The notes beneath the pieces are model-generated. The model was not told the DNA's origin, did not search any database, and was given only the letters and a program-made list of their open reading frames with translations. From Lagopus muta (taxonomy: Eukaryota; Chordata; Aves; Galliformes; Phasianidae), in the NCBI RefSeq assembly GCF_023343835.1, contig NC_064443.1, positions 19,293,501 to 19,357,500 on the forward strand: a stretch of DNA of 64,000 bases, written 5' to 3'. Positions 37,201-50,339 of this stretch are shown one piece after another. Position 1 is the first letter of the stretch. Each line of letters starts with the position of its first letter. Made by a program: the position numbers and the translations under genes.

Positions 37201-39479
37201 CCTGGTTCCCCGTGTGAAAACTCGAGGAGGCTGCGATGCTTTAAACGTTTTTCAGCCATTTGAGATGCTCAGACAAAAGCGGAAAGGAAGAAAAGAACCA
37301 GCCAACTGCTATCACTCTGTCTGTGACCTTTCTGACACAGCAGCTTCCCCAGCACAGATCTGCAGGCTGTCCCAGGAGCGCTGCTCAGCAGAGTGCAGCG
37401 CTGACTGCAGGGCCGGGGCAGAGCTGTGCCTGCAGAGCGCTCCGGGTGCCCACGGGCTGTGCTGGGGCTCTTCTGAGTAGTGAATTTGGGCAGCACCAAG
37501 CAAGACTTCCTCCAGCAAACTGTGGTGAGAGCTAGCACCATCTGTTTTCCAGGTTATTAGCATCTCACCTCCCTAACGTCCTCTGGAAACAAGCGTCCCA
37601 TTCAGAGCAGCAAACCAGAGCTCTTTAAGTAGAAGCCCTTCTGACCACGTCTTTTTTGCTGTTACCATTGTTAAACCTTTGTGTAACAGCAGAATTTAGT
37701 GTTACACTGGCCAGTAATGCAAATCACCAAGAAATGGAGAATATTTGCTTGTGCCTAAAAGCATGAGGTATCATGATAAACAACCTGCCAGTGGCACTTC
37801 TTTCCTGATGCTGTCATTCTCCTGTAAAAGGCATTTGAGTCTACCGAGACTTTGGCTATACAAGGCTAAAGTTGCCGGCACATTGCTTAAGCAGTTGTGA
37901 AAGGTCTCTTGCTAAGTTTCCTGATAAAGATCTGTTACCTCTCATTTCCTCAGGGAGATTACCGAGCCCGTGCAGTCAGAGCTGTACTTTCATTTCCCTG
38001 CTGTGCTCTGCAGGTTCTGTGGTGATGTGTTGCCGGCTCCCCAGGGAAGGGGTGCAGCGCAGCGCAGAGGACGGTGGCTGAGGATCTGCCCCTGTAGCAT
38101 GGAGCATCCAAAGCAACCCACACCCTCCCTCCCAGAGCGCAATAGCCAGTGTTGTCCCAGCAGAAGACCCAGTTGTCCCAGCTCTTGGGGAAGGGCCTAT
38201 CAGTACCTACTATCAGTGTGCATCTGAAACTTGCTTGGCTATTGAAGTCCTGCCCTTGGGCAGGTTGGGGTGCTTTTGCCCATGCTCTTTAATTCTACAA
38301 GCAAGTGCTTTTGCACAACAGCTTTCAGGGAAAGGACAGAAGACTTTGTTTCTAGTTTTCTTTTTTTGCTCCACTTCCTTAGATCTCACCTCATGCTGAA
38401 AGCACAAACCTGTGCCTGGGCTAGCCACTCCCGTGCACGGCTGCTGAAGCTGAGACTACCAGAGCTATACTGTTATTTTCCAGCGGATTAGGAGTTAAAT
38501 AAACACGTTATATTTAACATGCTCAAGCCAACCTCAATTGCCCCATGCTCAAATGCCTCAACTCAACCTCAAATGCTCAATTTCTCCTCATGCCACTGTT
38601 GCTTATCTCCAATTCCTCACCCTCTCCTCTGCACAGAGCATCCCACTGCCGCGCTCCCAGGAGAGGTTCCAGCCCCACAGGGTCAGCCTCTGCCAACACG
38701 TGGTACAGATCTGCCCCATGCCAGCCTGGCTGCCCGGGCTGCAAGGCCTCGGTGTGGACCGATGGAATCTGATTGAATCAAATGTGTTGTTTTGATGGAA
38801 TTTGACCTGTGCTTTGCTGACAGAAGGCTGCTATCATTGGCTTCAGACTAGCTGTGCCCAGGACTCCACTCGGTTTGGTGGCAGCACAAGGTTTGTGTCA
38901 CCTCAGGCAAACCTCTCGGACCTCCTCCCACTCTCCGTCCCTTGTGAGCACATGGTGAGTCCTGCAGAGCTGCCCTTCGTATAGGTGGCCGAGAGGCAAA
39001 CGCAGAGCAGCACAACGTTTGCTGCAAGACGTCACCTTCCATTGTCTCCAAGCAGAAGTTCTCAACCTTGGACAGCTGAGGCCTGGGATGGCAGTTCCAC
39101 CCGAGGCTGTATGGGTCATTGGTCACATTGCATTCTGCCGTAATGCGGTGATTTTGCACACGTAGAAGTGAGCCCAGAGACACGGTGTGAATGGCCTTCT
39201 CATGTCCTAAGAGAAACTGAGATCGTAGAGTGGGAAAAATGGGGCTGGAAAGCGGTGTTCCTTTAAGAACTCGTAACATTCATGAATGCAGATGAGCCCC
39301 GCTACAGTAATTTTGAATGTACATTTTTGATCTGTGCCACTGGCATGAGTTGAACTTTGACAGAAATGAATTTGCCTAGAACTGCTTGTTTCTTAATAAA
39401 GAATATCAAGGCTTTGGGGGTTTTGGAAAAGAGTATGAGCTGTGGCTTAAAATACAAGATGTCCACACATCAAAGAAAG

Positions 39480-39870
39480 AAATCCAAATAATCTAGCGGT
39501 TATAATCACCCACTGGATTTAAATGAATTAATTCAATGTAATTGATTTCTAAGGGGAAGGAAGAAAAAGCAACACAGGAATCCCTGCCACAGGAAGGCAT
39601 GATTTCTATCTGCAATCTAACACAATTAGTGGAGTAGGATTCAGTTACCGAAGGCAAAAAAGAAGACAAATCAAGAGTCAATTGAGTTGCTGTAAAATTT
39701 AATATCTTGCTGTCATCTTTGTTCTTAGCACAGAGTTGCTGTAGCAACAGACCAAAAAAAGAACTTGCAAGAGAGGAGGAGCTCGCTGCTCTTTTAACAA
39801 TGTCTTTTTATCATCCCTGAATTGGTGTTTATGAACAATCAATCACATTTAGCAGTATCAATGAGTGCAG
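39480..39870. promoter_or_regulatory. Candidate regulatory block with RFX-type X-box
   Basis: This AT-rich unique segment contains AATGAATTAATTCAATG, GTAATTGATTT and a palindromic X-box GTTGCTGTAGCAAC at 39735-39748 (6-bp arms, 2-bp spacer). No coding potential or repeat is recognised. Regulatory function is inferred from motif content and position about 6 kb upstream of SRGAP3. Confidence 0.3.
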
Positions 39871-40319
39871 ACACAAGGCCAGATCCCGCAGACATTAAGT
39901 CTACCGCACCAAGAGCTGTTTTCAGCTCCACTCTGCAGGTTGTATGATTGCAATTTTCATTTGTAGGCTTGAGCCCATTTTGATCACATGAAGATGCAGC
40001 TGCTCCTTCATCAATTTACCCCAGCAGTGGCTGTGTGCTGTGCAGATCAGGACCGCTTGCAACTCCGCATCTACAAATAAGCATCAGGCTTTTTGGACAC
40101 TTTCTTTGTGGATGATGTGGCTCAGGGAGCAGGGCACGGGGAAGCAGACGACAGCAGTTTCCGGGCTCAACCCACAAAGCAGAGCTTTCACAAACGTTTT
40201 GCACCGAGTGCAGCTGAAGCCAAGGAACCACTCCGATGTGACAGTGGCTGCTGGGCACCGACTCGCTTTCTGACATCGGGGTCACTGCTATTTATCGTCT
40301 GCAATTAATGTAGCACACG

Positions 40320-40900
40320 CGATCGCCGTTTCTCCATCTGCAGCGTGAAGCTGGTCACCGCGCCCGTGGGCGCTTGGGGATCCACAGCGTGCAACCACAG
40401 CCTGCGGCCACCGTGCACCGAGCGCAGCCAGCAGGCCCAGAGGCGCTCGGTGCGGGCTGTGCTGCCCTCCTGCCCAGCTGTGACGCTGCCCGACACGGAC
40501 ACGGCTCGCCGTGCGCCCACACGGCGCCAGAATCCGCGGCCGCACTTCGCGGTCCTTCTCCCTGGCAGGCGCCCGGTGCCAGCCGGCAGCACGCGGCCAC
40601 GGGCCGCCCCGCTTCGGATCGCTTCCCGCCCTCACCGCAACCCGGCCACCGCCGCGGGCAGCGCGGATGGCTGCGCTCTCACGCCTTTGTTCGGCGCTCG
40701 TTCACGCGGCCCCGCGTCGCCGCAGCGGGAGGGGGGAAAGGAAAAGCCTGGGAAACTGCAGCTCCGCGGTGTGGCCCCAACAAAGCGGCTTTGTGCGCGG
40801 CTCAGCGCTGCGTGTCGGGGCCGGGCGGCCTCGCGCAGCGCAGCCCGGAGAGGCGCACGGGGCGGGGGAGCTGCGCGGGGCCTTCTGTTACACTGACAGC
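40320..40900. promoter_or_regulatory. Orphan CpG island, possible promoter or enhancer
   Basis: CpG density here resembles the three gene promoters, but no recognised gene starts at either side. It lies about 6.5 kb upstream of SRGAP3 exon 1 and 14.5 kb upstream of THUMPD3. Overlapping open frames on both strands are explained by GC richness. The adjacent 40900-41060 segment is not CpG-rich and contains AATTGATGG, GAATTCGG and ATTAGAGCTGAAT, which suggests a composite regulatory element. It could also be a non-coding RNA start or an alternative SRGAP3 5' exon. Confidence 0.45.
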
Positions 40901-43900
40901 AATTGATGGAGGAAAGGGGCCGAATGGAAAACACGCCTTTCACGGCGAATTCGGCCCTCATTAGAGCTGAATAGAGCCGCCGAGGGGGCCTTCTCCTGGT
41001 GAAGCCCAGGGCTCCAGCTACATTCACAGCTTCATTGTAAATTCCAGCACGACGGTGTCATTTCCTGAAAGGAGAGTGGAAAGTTTGGGGTTTTTTGAAG
41101 CGCCCCTTCTCAGCAGAGCACGGCTGAGCAGGAAACCCTTCCTCTTTCACAGCTCAGCCACGCCGCTCTCCAAATGTGCAAAAGGAGGGGAAGGAAAACG
41201 GTCAGGGCTTTTGCCTTTGTTTTTTTCCGTCTCTTCAGAGAAAGGCCGACCACCAGGACCTCGCTTATCAGTTTGAGCTGGATTTCACCTGACAGAGGAG
41301 ACTTGATTCCTGTTACAGTTTTCGTGCTGCTTAGCACAATAAAAAGCACTCAAAGAGAGGCAAGCACAAGAAAGAGAAGTGCGGTGAAGGAAGAGATGAA
41401 AAGGGAAACGTCAGCATTATCGCGCCCAGAGACTCCGCAAGCTGCCACCAGCGGCACAAAGGAAACATGATTAACAGCAGAGGCCGGACAGCCTAACTGT
41501 GCCTCTTGATCAAAGGCAGCTGCTGATTGATCATCCCAGCTCGGTCTGTGGGAGTCCTGAGGGGCCCTGCATCCCACCCTGCTCCATCTGAGCCGGCAGC
41601 TGCGGAGCGGCGCTGGAAGGCACGGCGGGAGCTGAGGGCAGAGGTGTGTGCTGAGCAGTCCTGCTGCAGTCAGAGGACAGGACGTGCCAGCAGGCCATCT
41701 TCCACTGCAAAGCCTAAGCAAACTGAGCTAGCAGTATATCAGGTACAAGAATGAATACTTGGTGTCCTTAACCAGGGCCTTCCCAGAGCTGGCTGGCCTT
41801 GAAGGGAATATTAATAAGGAGACTTCAGGGACATCGTCAGCTTGGCAAGAAAACCCATGGTCTGTGTGTCCTTAGCTGAACTGCCTTCAATCAGAACACT
41901 ACATTCACATTCATGGGTCAAAAAGACCCCTGCCTGGGTGAGGCCCCTTCCCTACCATTGCATATTGAAAGTACAGAGTCAGCCGTGTATAATTGCACAG
42001 CAGTCACTGACCAGTCACGTGAGGAGAACAGACAGGAACGTTATCAACTTGGTAACTGCTGTGTGTAAATCTTGTGCGGATAGTTTGGTGTGTGAGTTCA
42101 ATCTGTGGGAAACAAAGAAGAATGCTTCTGAGTTGAGGCCGCTGCCTTGCTGCACAGTGGGCAATAGAGACGTGTTCCCCAGTAGCCATGGGTCGGTGTC
42201 AGCCCTGTTTGGAGCAGGGCTGCTGAGAGGCGAATGCGCGCTCAGAGCCTGAAGTGCTGCGTCTGGCTGAGGACGCGTGGGCCCTCTCTCCACGTGGAGA
42301 AGCTACAAGAGCACTGCTGGTGTCCCTGCAGAGGGCAGTTGCTCCTGGCAGGGCAGTGGTAGCAGCCAGTTGGGGAGGAACGGGAGCAGTAATTAAACCA
42401 CCACAGTAATTAGCTGGGGGTGTATCTGTCCAGGCCCCAGCTGCTGCCTCTCCTGGTTGTGGCTGCAGCACGCAGAGCAATGCCAGAAGTGCAGCACGAG
42501 CAGCAATCTTTAAAAGCAAAGCTCTGGGGCCTGGTTTGTAGAGCCTGTTTGCCTCCCTCTGTTCCCAACAACACCGTACTCTAACCTGATTTCTACCACT
42601 TCTGTCCCCCCGCTCCCGGGCTCCTGCTGCACCACAACACTGGGCACTCAATGCGGTGGCACAGTGCCCAGCGGGTGGCGGAGCTTCATCATGAGGCCAA
42701 GCATCCCACAGCACTGAGCAGCTGAAGAAGCTTCCACAGCCCTGAGAGCGGACGCAGGGAATTTAGCGATAGCATGAGAACAATTCTATCCAAGCAGGTT
42801 CTTCTGGCCTGGAAGATGAATGTGGCGAAGAGGAAATGCTGCCTTTGTTGGGGATGCAGCATCTGAGTGGGACCATGTCAGGAAGGCTCAAAGACAAAAG
42901 CAGCAGCCCTGCTGTTCTTTGGTTACACCCCAGTGTTTGGTTTCTTGTTTCCCTTTTTTTAAGCTCGGTGTGTGTGTGCTGACTGTGCTTATTTTGCAGT
43001 TCTGTGAAACACGAAGGTGGGGAGAGAACCAAACTTCTGTTTGTCACCAAGTCCTCTCCTTGCAGCACCTGGAGGGAGCTGTGCCACCATTCCCAGGAGA
43101 GAGTGTCAGCTCCAGGACAGATCGGTTCCTGCCATGCCATTCCATGTGGCTGTTATGAAAACCTCCTTCACACTGGGCCAGGAAAGCCCAGCATGTCCTG
43201 AGCTCAACCACAGCTGCTTTACAGAGAAAAAGCTGCACTGAGTTGTGCTGGCACTCATTTCTCATGTCCTCCTAATCAGTAAGAAAGTCCCAGGGGCATA
43301 TCCATCAGCTGTTATTTAAATGTGTGTAAATTCGTAGACACATAAACATATGTTGATATGAATGTCCAAAGGAGGAAAAGAAAAAGAGGACAAAAGATAT
43401 ACTGTCATAAAATAAACAAACAAGAAAAGTACACAGCATGAAAAAAGCGAATGGTTTAACAATAGTGGGAAAAAAGAAAAAATGTCTGTGCATTTTTAAC
43501 ATTGTGGTTATCCACCCAAAGGAAAAGGACCACCTTCCTAAAGCAAGCAGGACGATGCTCACAGTAGCAGTCCTGGAGGAAAGAAAAGCTGAGTCAGACC
43601 TGCCTGGGTGACACTGACAAAGCACAGCTCCAAAGGCTCCACAGCACTATGGCACTCATTGCCAGCCCAAGGGTGCTGGTTACTTCCAAAGAGATGCCCA
43701 GAAGCAATTCCCTGCTTGGAGCTGCGGGGCCCAGGGCAGTGCTGCTCACCAGGGCTGCCCTGCCCACACTGCAGCCCACAGAGAAGTTCCATCTATGCAG
43801 GCTGTCCAGAAACGCAGCGAGAACCCCAGGTGCTGAGCTCTGAAAAGAGAGAGGCTTTGTGAACAAAGCCCGAGTCAGCCAGCTCCAAAGGCAAAGCAGA

Positions 43901-45519
43901 GGTATAGCTCACGTGCTTTCCTCCTCAACTTCACAGATAGCCAGATGGATTTTTAAATTAATGTCACTGTTGTAAAATACAGCAGAGACCTTGACTACCT
44001 GCATGTGTTCTAAGGGCGAGCTGTACCTTCCTGACTGCAATGGGACACCACTTGAGCTCTCGCTGTCACAGTACCGGCAGACGCGAGCTCAGGTGGCAGG
44101 GCGGGTGCCCAGAGCAGTGGCACGTTGGGGATGCACACGGATGCAGAGCTCCCTGAGGAGTAAAACACAGAAGCAGCGCAGGCATCCCCAGCAGCGCCAG
44201 CCGTGTGCTCACCCTCAGCAGTGCCTCACGATGCTTCCCATCCAACTGGCAGCTGCCACAGCCCCGCAATGACAACACACCTACATGCTCACAGCGACTC
44301 AGGGCCAGCTTTTCTTGTCTGAGAGACAATATTTTGGGGGAGATTTTAAACTAAAATCACTTGGAAGGCTGGCGTGAAGAGAGAAGAGTCTCTCTATTTA
44401 AAATATTTCAAAGAGGCATTTAGCTCTTGAGAAAGAGCTGCGCCTGGAGATCCTGTCCTGACAGAAGGAAATCAGAACAAAGGGACACGGTGAGAGGAGT
44501 CGGGATGTGGAGCCACGCACAGCCCAGTGCAGAGCCGCAGCCGCGTGGGCCGAGCGCCAGCAGCACTTTGCATTGCCACAGGTGCTGGGCACTTGGCTCC
44601 TCCTTGGCCCCCATGTGCCAGGCAAGGCACGTGGACCTTCCAAACCACAGGGAAAATCCTGAAGGATGTAATCCTAGAAGAAGGGCTCGAATGTCAGCGT
44701 CACGCAGTATCCCAAGCTGTTGGGTGCTGTTGGCATTTTTGTTTTTTCTTAACAGAAAATTCATGAGTTTCATGGACTATCTTGTGCTTCCCCAATGCTC
44801 ATGGCCTCAGTTGCTTTATGGCACGTTCCATGCCCGCATCTCATTCTTGTCACTGGCTGCTGTTTACCTGCACTCATGGTGTTCGTTTTTCTACCCTCGC
44901 TCTCCCCTAAGAGCAATATCACCCCAAGTAGCTCTGCAACTGCAGGCAGCTCTCATTCCCCACCTCCCTCTGCTTCAGGCTGCCTTGGCACATACCAGAA
45001 AAGTCAACAGAGCGTTACTTTCAGTCTCACCAATTATACTGGTAGACATACAGAGTTGGACAATGCTATTTATTGGATGCATTTCAATCTCTCAAACAGA
45101 ACTAAAAAGTGATGCTTTCTTTATAAGCAAGTCGGGCACTACTTCTCAAAGGAGTGCTTGGAAAAGACGTGAGATACCAAATGTTTAAAACCTCAAGCAG
45201 ATTTATTTTAAAAAATGGTAAATAAAGAAGCTGCCTGTGAGCTCCCCCAACCTGCAGGGCCCAAGCTGTGGCACGGCAGTGGGCTCACGCTGGCTGTGCT
45301 GAGCACCCCATGCACAGTGCAGGTCCCCCAGCCCCCGTGCAGCCATCCCCCATCCCCTCCTGTGCAGCAGCTCCTCGCCCAGGGAAGAGAGGATCGCCGG
45401 CTGCAGGTGGGCTGGCCGAGTCCTGCTCGGGATGCTGCCCATCCAGCTGCTTTCCTGAGCTGTGCACACATCCATCTTAAAGGTGAGTTTCTGCACTGCT
45501 CTAGAAAAATGTGACTTCC

Positions 45520-45725
45520 CTCAGAGAAGATAATTAAGCTTACCTAGATATTGTTAAAGAAATTCATTCATATCAGTTTCCTAAGTTAAATCACCAATAT
45601 TGATTATAGTGGGTTGTTCATAAATTAATTCGAAAGGGTAATAAACACCGTGGGTATGTAAAGCCTATTTGTTAATTAGGTAAATCATCCACACAGGTTT
45701 TCTGCACTGCTGACTATATATGGGA
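45520..45725. promoter_or_regulatory. Candidate enhancer, homeodomain-motif-rich
   Basis: This AT-rich unique segment lies between GC-rich flanks, with GATAATTAAGC, ATAAATTAATTCG, TTGTTAATTAGG and TAATAAACACC (forkhead-like). It is non-coding in all frames. Function is inferred only. Confidence 0.3.
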
Positions 45726-48525
45726 ACTCTTCAGCTATTTCCTGGTTTATACGGCTTTGCTACCACAAATTCCTTATCAGCTTACATTTGTAGCAAGGAA
45801 CCAGTCCTGGGCTGCAAACCCTCGCTGCATTCCCAGCAGAGGAAGGCACCCTGGGAGCCCCAGGCCCTGCCCACACCATGCCCTCCTGGGGGTACAAGGG
45901 ATGGCTGGCAGAGCTCCTGGGATGTCAGCAAACCTCAGCTGCTCCAGGAGGCACGGGAGCAGCATCAGGAAACAGTTGAAGTGTGCCCCAGCAATGCGAT
46001 GCCCAGGGGTGCAATGCAATGCCACAGCTGACAGCAGTTTAGAGGAGGCACCAGCTCAGGGGAGTGATGAGCATTTCAAGTAGGTGGCAAACACAAAGCA
46101 CTGCAGCTGCACTGACTGCTCCCACAGCTCTGTGGGCATCACGGGCTCAAGGCCCTCCTCTGCCCCTCGTTCCTCCTTTACAGGCACATTGGAGGCCTCG
46201 TATCTGCAGGCAGCACGACTTGAGCTCTGCAGGTTTGCACAGCAGCTCACTGCCACGAGCCCCACGGCCCTCCTGAAACCATCACACAGCACCAGCAGCC
46301 CTCTCACTTCCCATCTGGTCATCTGCTCGTTCTCTGATCGCTTAGATGTGTGTGTGGAACGGGACGTTTTGGCAGAGGATTTGTCTGGGGGTTTGGTTAC
46401 CTCTTTTCCCCAGACAGACGAGCAGATAGCCCAGAAATACTTGTAGAAGAAGGACAGAAGCGTGTCCAGCATGAACGGCTCCTTTCTCTTCTATGCAGCA
46501 AAGGGAAGCAGTGCTGGGAGTGGCGGTTCCTTCTCGGTCTCCATCCCAGCGGTTCCTCTATCTCACTTCTTTAGGCTCTGGCATCCTTCCCATGTCCTCT
46601 TTCGTTCCTGGGTTCTTCTGAGCTGTTTTCCTGCCAGCTTTTGGCATCCAACTCTTGGCATGCACTTAAGAGGAGGAAATTGAGCTGACACCGGCATCAG
46701 AGCCTGCTGCAGCCTAATAGAGAATATGCTGCATGGGCAAGACCTGGGCCAGCACAGAGGGAGCAGTATTTCCTGAGCAAAGCAGCAATGTCATTAGTTT
46801 CATAAGCACTCTTGAGGCAGGCCGGAGAAGGCAGGAAAAAGATTGCAGCCATTCAGTTGCAAATATTTTTACAATGTTACTGAGACTCAGCTCAGCCATT
46901 CGAGACTTGTGCTCCAACCTACACAGCACTGAATAGCACTGATCCACAACTGACTTTTTACATAGGAGTGGCTCAGGTTGGAATTTAAGTTGCATTTTCT
47001 ACACGGGGAAGGAGGTGTTGCTCCCTATTCCCCCAGCTGTCACTGCACACCCAGGCCAGCTCAGCTCACAAACAGCGTCATGCTGCCCCACAAGCTTTGG
47101 GGTTACTGGTCAACGAAAGGGGAACGTTTGGGAAAAGTGGTGCTTTTCTAGAACTTACTTCCCCAAACTGTTCTGCCCACAGACAACTCAGAACTGAGCA
47201 AACAACGCTGCCCTCCCAGGCAGTGCGCCCTGCAGTGCTGCTGCTAGCATGGGGGGCTTTGCTGTGCAGCTGCCCCAAGCCTGGCATCGCATGTGTGCTG
47301 CACAAGGCTTTCACAAAGCACCAGCTACAGCTTGCTGTGAGCCAAACTGCAGAAGCAGTGAGCACACGTGAGTGATGGGTGGGATTTTTATATCCCCTGA
47401 AATAAAGCCTCGCAGACTTGAATTCATGTGAATGACTGCATCAACTGTAAATCGAATCTGGTGCTCCAAAAAGGTCTGTAGCTCAAGCCACAGCAAAATG
47501 GGTTTGACGATCTGTCATGCTGCATAATTCCAAACTTAGAGGACTTGCTTTTCTGACTTTGGTGTTTTGCAGCGGAGGACAAATTGCCATCACACATTTG
47601 AGTCCCCTGGGGCAAAGGGCAGCAGGGAGGATGCTGACCCCACTGAGGCGTTGCTGCTGACAGCCCTGGGGCCAAACCACGCCAGACTCACTGCGACGGC
47701 TGCAGCGCACGGTGTGAGCTTGATGAAAGAAGTCTGCTTCTAACGGCCACGTAGACACGGATATAGAACAAACAAATTATTAAATTGGCAAAACAGGGAG
47801 AATATTTAAACCTGCCGTTTTTTTCCAGACTCTGTTCCCTGTGGCATCGCACAACTTCCCCAGCTTCACTTCAAAATACCTTCCCAGCTCAATGCCAGGT
47901 ACCTGGGGCCCATGTCAATTCTGGATTGCCCACGATTACTTTTACAGACTGTGTCCAACAGCACCTAACCCAGAAGGCATCTCCCCTCACCGTCTGGAAA
48001 ACACGGTGCTGTAGAATTTGTAAAGTGATGACAGACAGTTCCTTAAACAGAGCATTCATCACAAGATGTGAACCAGCACGTGCAGGTTTGTTTCTAAATG
48101 TGTGAAGAATGCACACAGACCAGCAGTGCTTCTGGAGGCTCTACTGGCAGCTGTGTGTTGGGAATGGAGCGGTAGTAAATAAACCAAAGCTTTCATCTCA
48201 TTCATTTGCTTCATCTATTCAAAATAACTTAGCATGTAGGTGCAGCAGCAAGTATAGGTGCTATTTAGGATTGCTTCTTTTTGTGGATGAGGAAAATCAG
48301 AGCAGCACAGTGCACACTCACACTCACAGCTCTCCGTGTCACAGGGTGACTCCCAGGGCTCAGAACTGCTGCTTGGAAGAAGAGCAAGTCGTGGGAAATG
48401 CAATGTGTACATACGGCTGTTTCCTCATCTTGCTGCTCCCTGCACAGCACTTGCAAAGCAAAGACTGCACTGCAAGCCAGCACCTTCCAGCACCAAGCAG
48501 GGTCGGGATGGATGCAGAAGTTAAC

Positions 48526-48560
48526 AGAGGAGGGAGAGGAGAGGCGAGAGGAGAGGAGAG
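48526..48560. repeat. Purine-rich GA tract
   Basis: This is a 35-bp run of G and A with a single C, built of GAGGA units, in the intergenic region. Confidence 0.75.
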
Positions 48561-50339
48561 CACATGCAGAGCTGAGCGACGGCCCGCAGCGCTGCCACGA
48601 GGAGCAGCAAACACGGCTGGGGAAAGGCACGAATTTCCCCCCAGAGCCACGCTGGGGCTCTGCGGCAGCTCTGGCTGCCAGGCTGAGCAGCACGCAGACT
48701 GGGGAGCGCTGCCCAGAGTCTGAGCTCTTCCTTCGGGGTTTTGAGTGGCCTAAGCCAGAATTTACATAGCAGGAACTCAGAGCTGTTAATAGAAAATGCA
48801 AACTGAGAGCACGAAGTCCTGGTGTAGCTGCAGAAGCAATGGTCGAGAAGGGGAATCCCATCGTAGCAGACGTGTTCAGACTCATAATGTGTGCAGCAGA
48901 CTGAAATAATTCACCTTTGGGTGGGTTTGGGGTTTTTGTTTGTTTTTTTTTCCTAAGAAAGCAAGAAAGATATCACAACATCATTTTAATAAAGGGTTTG
49001 TTTCAGCTGCTCTCTGCGAAGAGACTGAAGGTACCGAACATTTCAGAGCGTTTTCAGCGTTGTTGATGTTGCTCCATGCGGTGAGCACTGGAGCGGTTCG
49101 GTTTAGAATCGCATTCTGTGGCTCTTTGTCAGACTGAACTCAGCCCCTCCTGAAATCGGACCCCCACTCTCCCTATTGCTCTGCTGAGGCTCGTTGCCCA
49201 TTGAGCCGTTCACATTCAATCAGCCGAACACAAAAGCCGTGCTCGCCTGTATTTGCATTCTTTTGCATTCCTCCCATCTGGCAATAGTCACGAAGTGAGC
49301 CCAATCACTTCCCAGCTCCTATTTTTATCCTGCCCAGATGCAGAATTTTTTCACAGTAGAACCATTTCTCACCCTTAGAACTCCACATGCCTTTCTGCTT
49401 CCATCCCGCCTCGAAGGGGAGGAGGCTCTGAAGCCGTTACCCCTTTCTTATTCTCTTCCAATGGTCCTTCCACGTGCAGGAGACGAGTATTCCCTCCGCA
49501 GAATTTCTTTTAAGGAACAGGGGAGCACACAGCTGGCAGCGCCACCTGGATCCTAACGTAGCTTTGCAATTCTTCATCTACACATACCCCGAAAATTGGC
49601 ATTTTTTCATCCAGCAATGTCGAAGCACAAAGGAACGTTGGCTCCAAGTTAACGCAGGTGTGACGTGATTCTGCAGCAAGTCCTTTCATCACACACTGCT
49701 CACCCCTCGGCTACGTTCCCTCCTTCGCATCCCTCAAGCATTCAGGTCTCTCACCATCAGGGCGATAATTTCTCTCAAAATGCACCTTCTGCACTTGATT
49801 TGTGATCTGTGCACGGCAGTGCTTCTAGATGTGAAAACAGCATAGACCAGACAAAGCACTGAGCACAGCCCACTGAAGGCACGGCTGGACTGGAACTGAT
49901 GGAGCACCACACGTGTGCTGTCTGCTTCCCGTGTCACACGGGCCCACGAGGCGCAGTGGGCTCCTGTCACTGCACCCACAGCCACACTGCGCTCCATTCC
50001 AACTTCCCTGGGGCCATTTTGATTTTGTACCGCAGGAATGACTGAGTTGGAAACAACGGACCCTTATGATGAGAATTCACTGCTTTTACAGTGACAGTCT
50101 TACTGCTGGGCACTTGTTATGATGACTTAAGGGAAAGGAAGAGGTGGAAGCACATTCACGCCACCGCTTTGAATACAGCAGTCTGGTTCTGTAGAAAAGA
50201 GGTTGAAACTGATTTTTCTCAGCCCAAAGTGTGTGAGATAGCAAGATTGCTGAGCATGTCACACCCTCTGGAAAACGTGGTTTAAGATGACAGGCATCAG
50301 AGCAATAGCTTGGAGCCTCACTGTCCCCATAGCAGGGTC

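Noticed and set aside
40345-40964. Open frames of 131-196 codons on the plus strand in the orphan CpG island
   Set aside because: Three frames are open together, which is a compositional effect. There is no recognisable protein or consistent splice structure.
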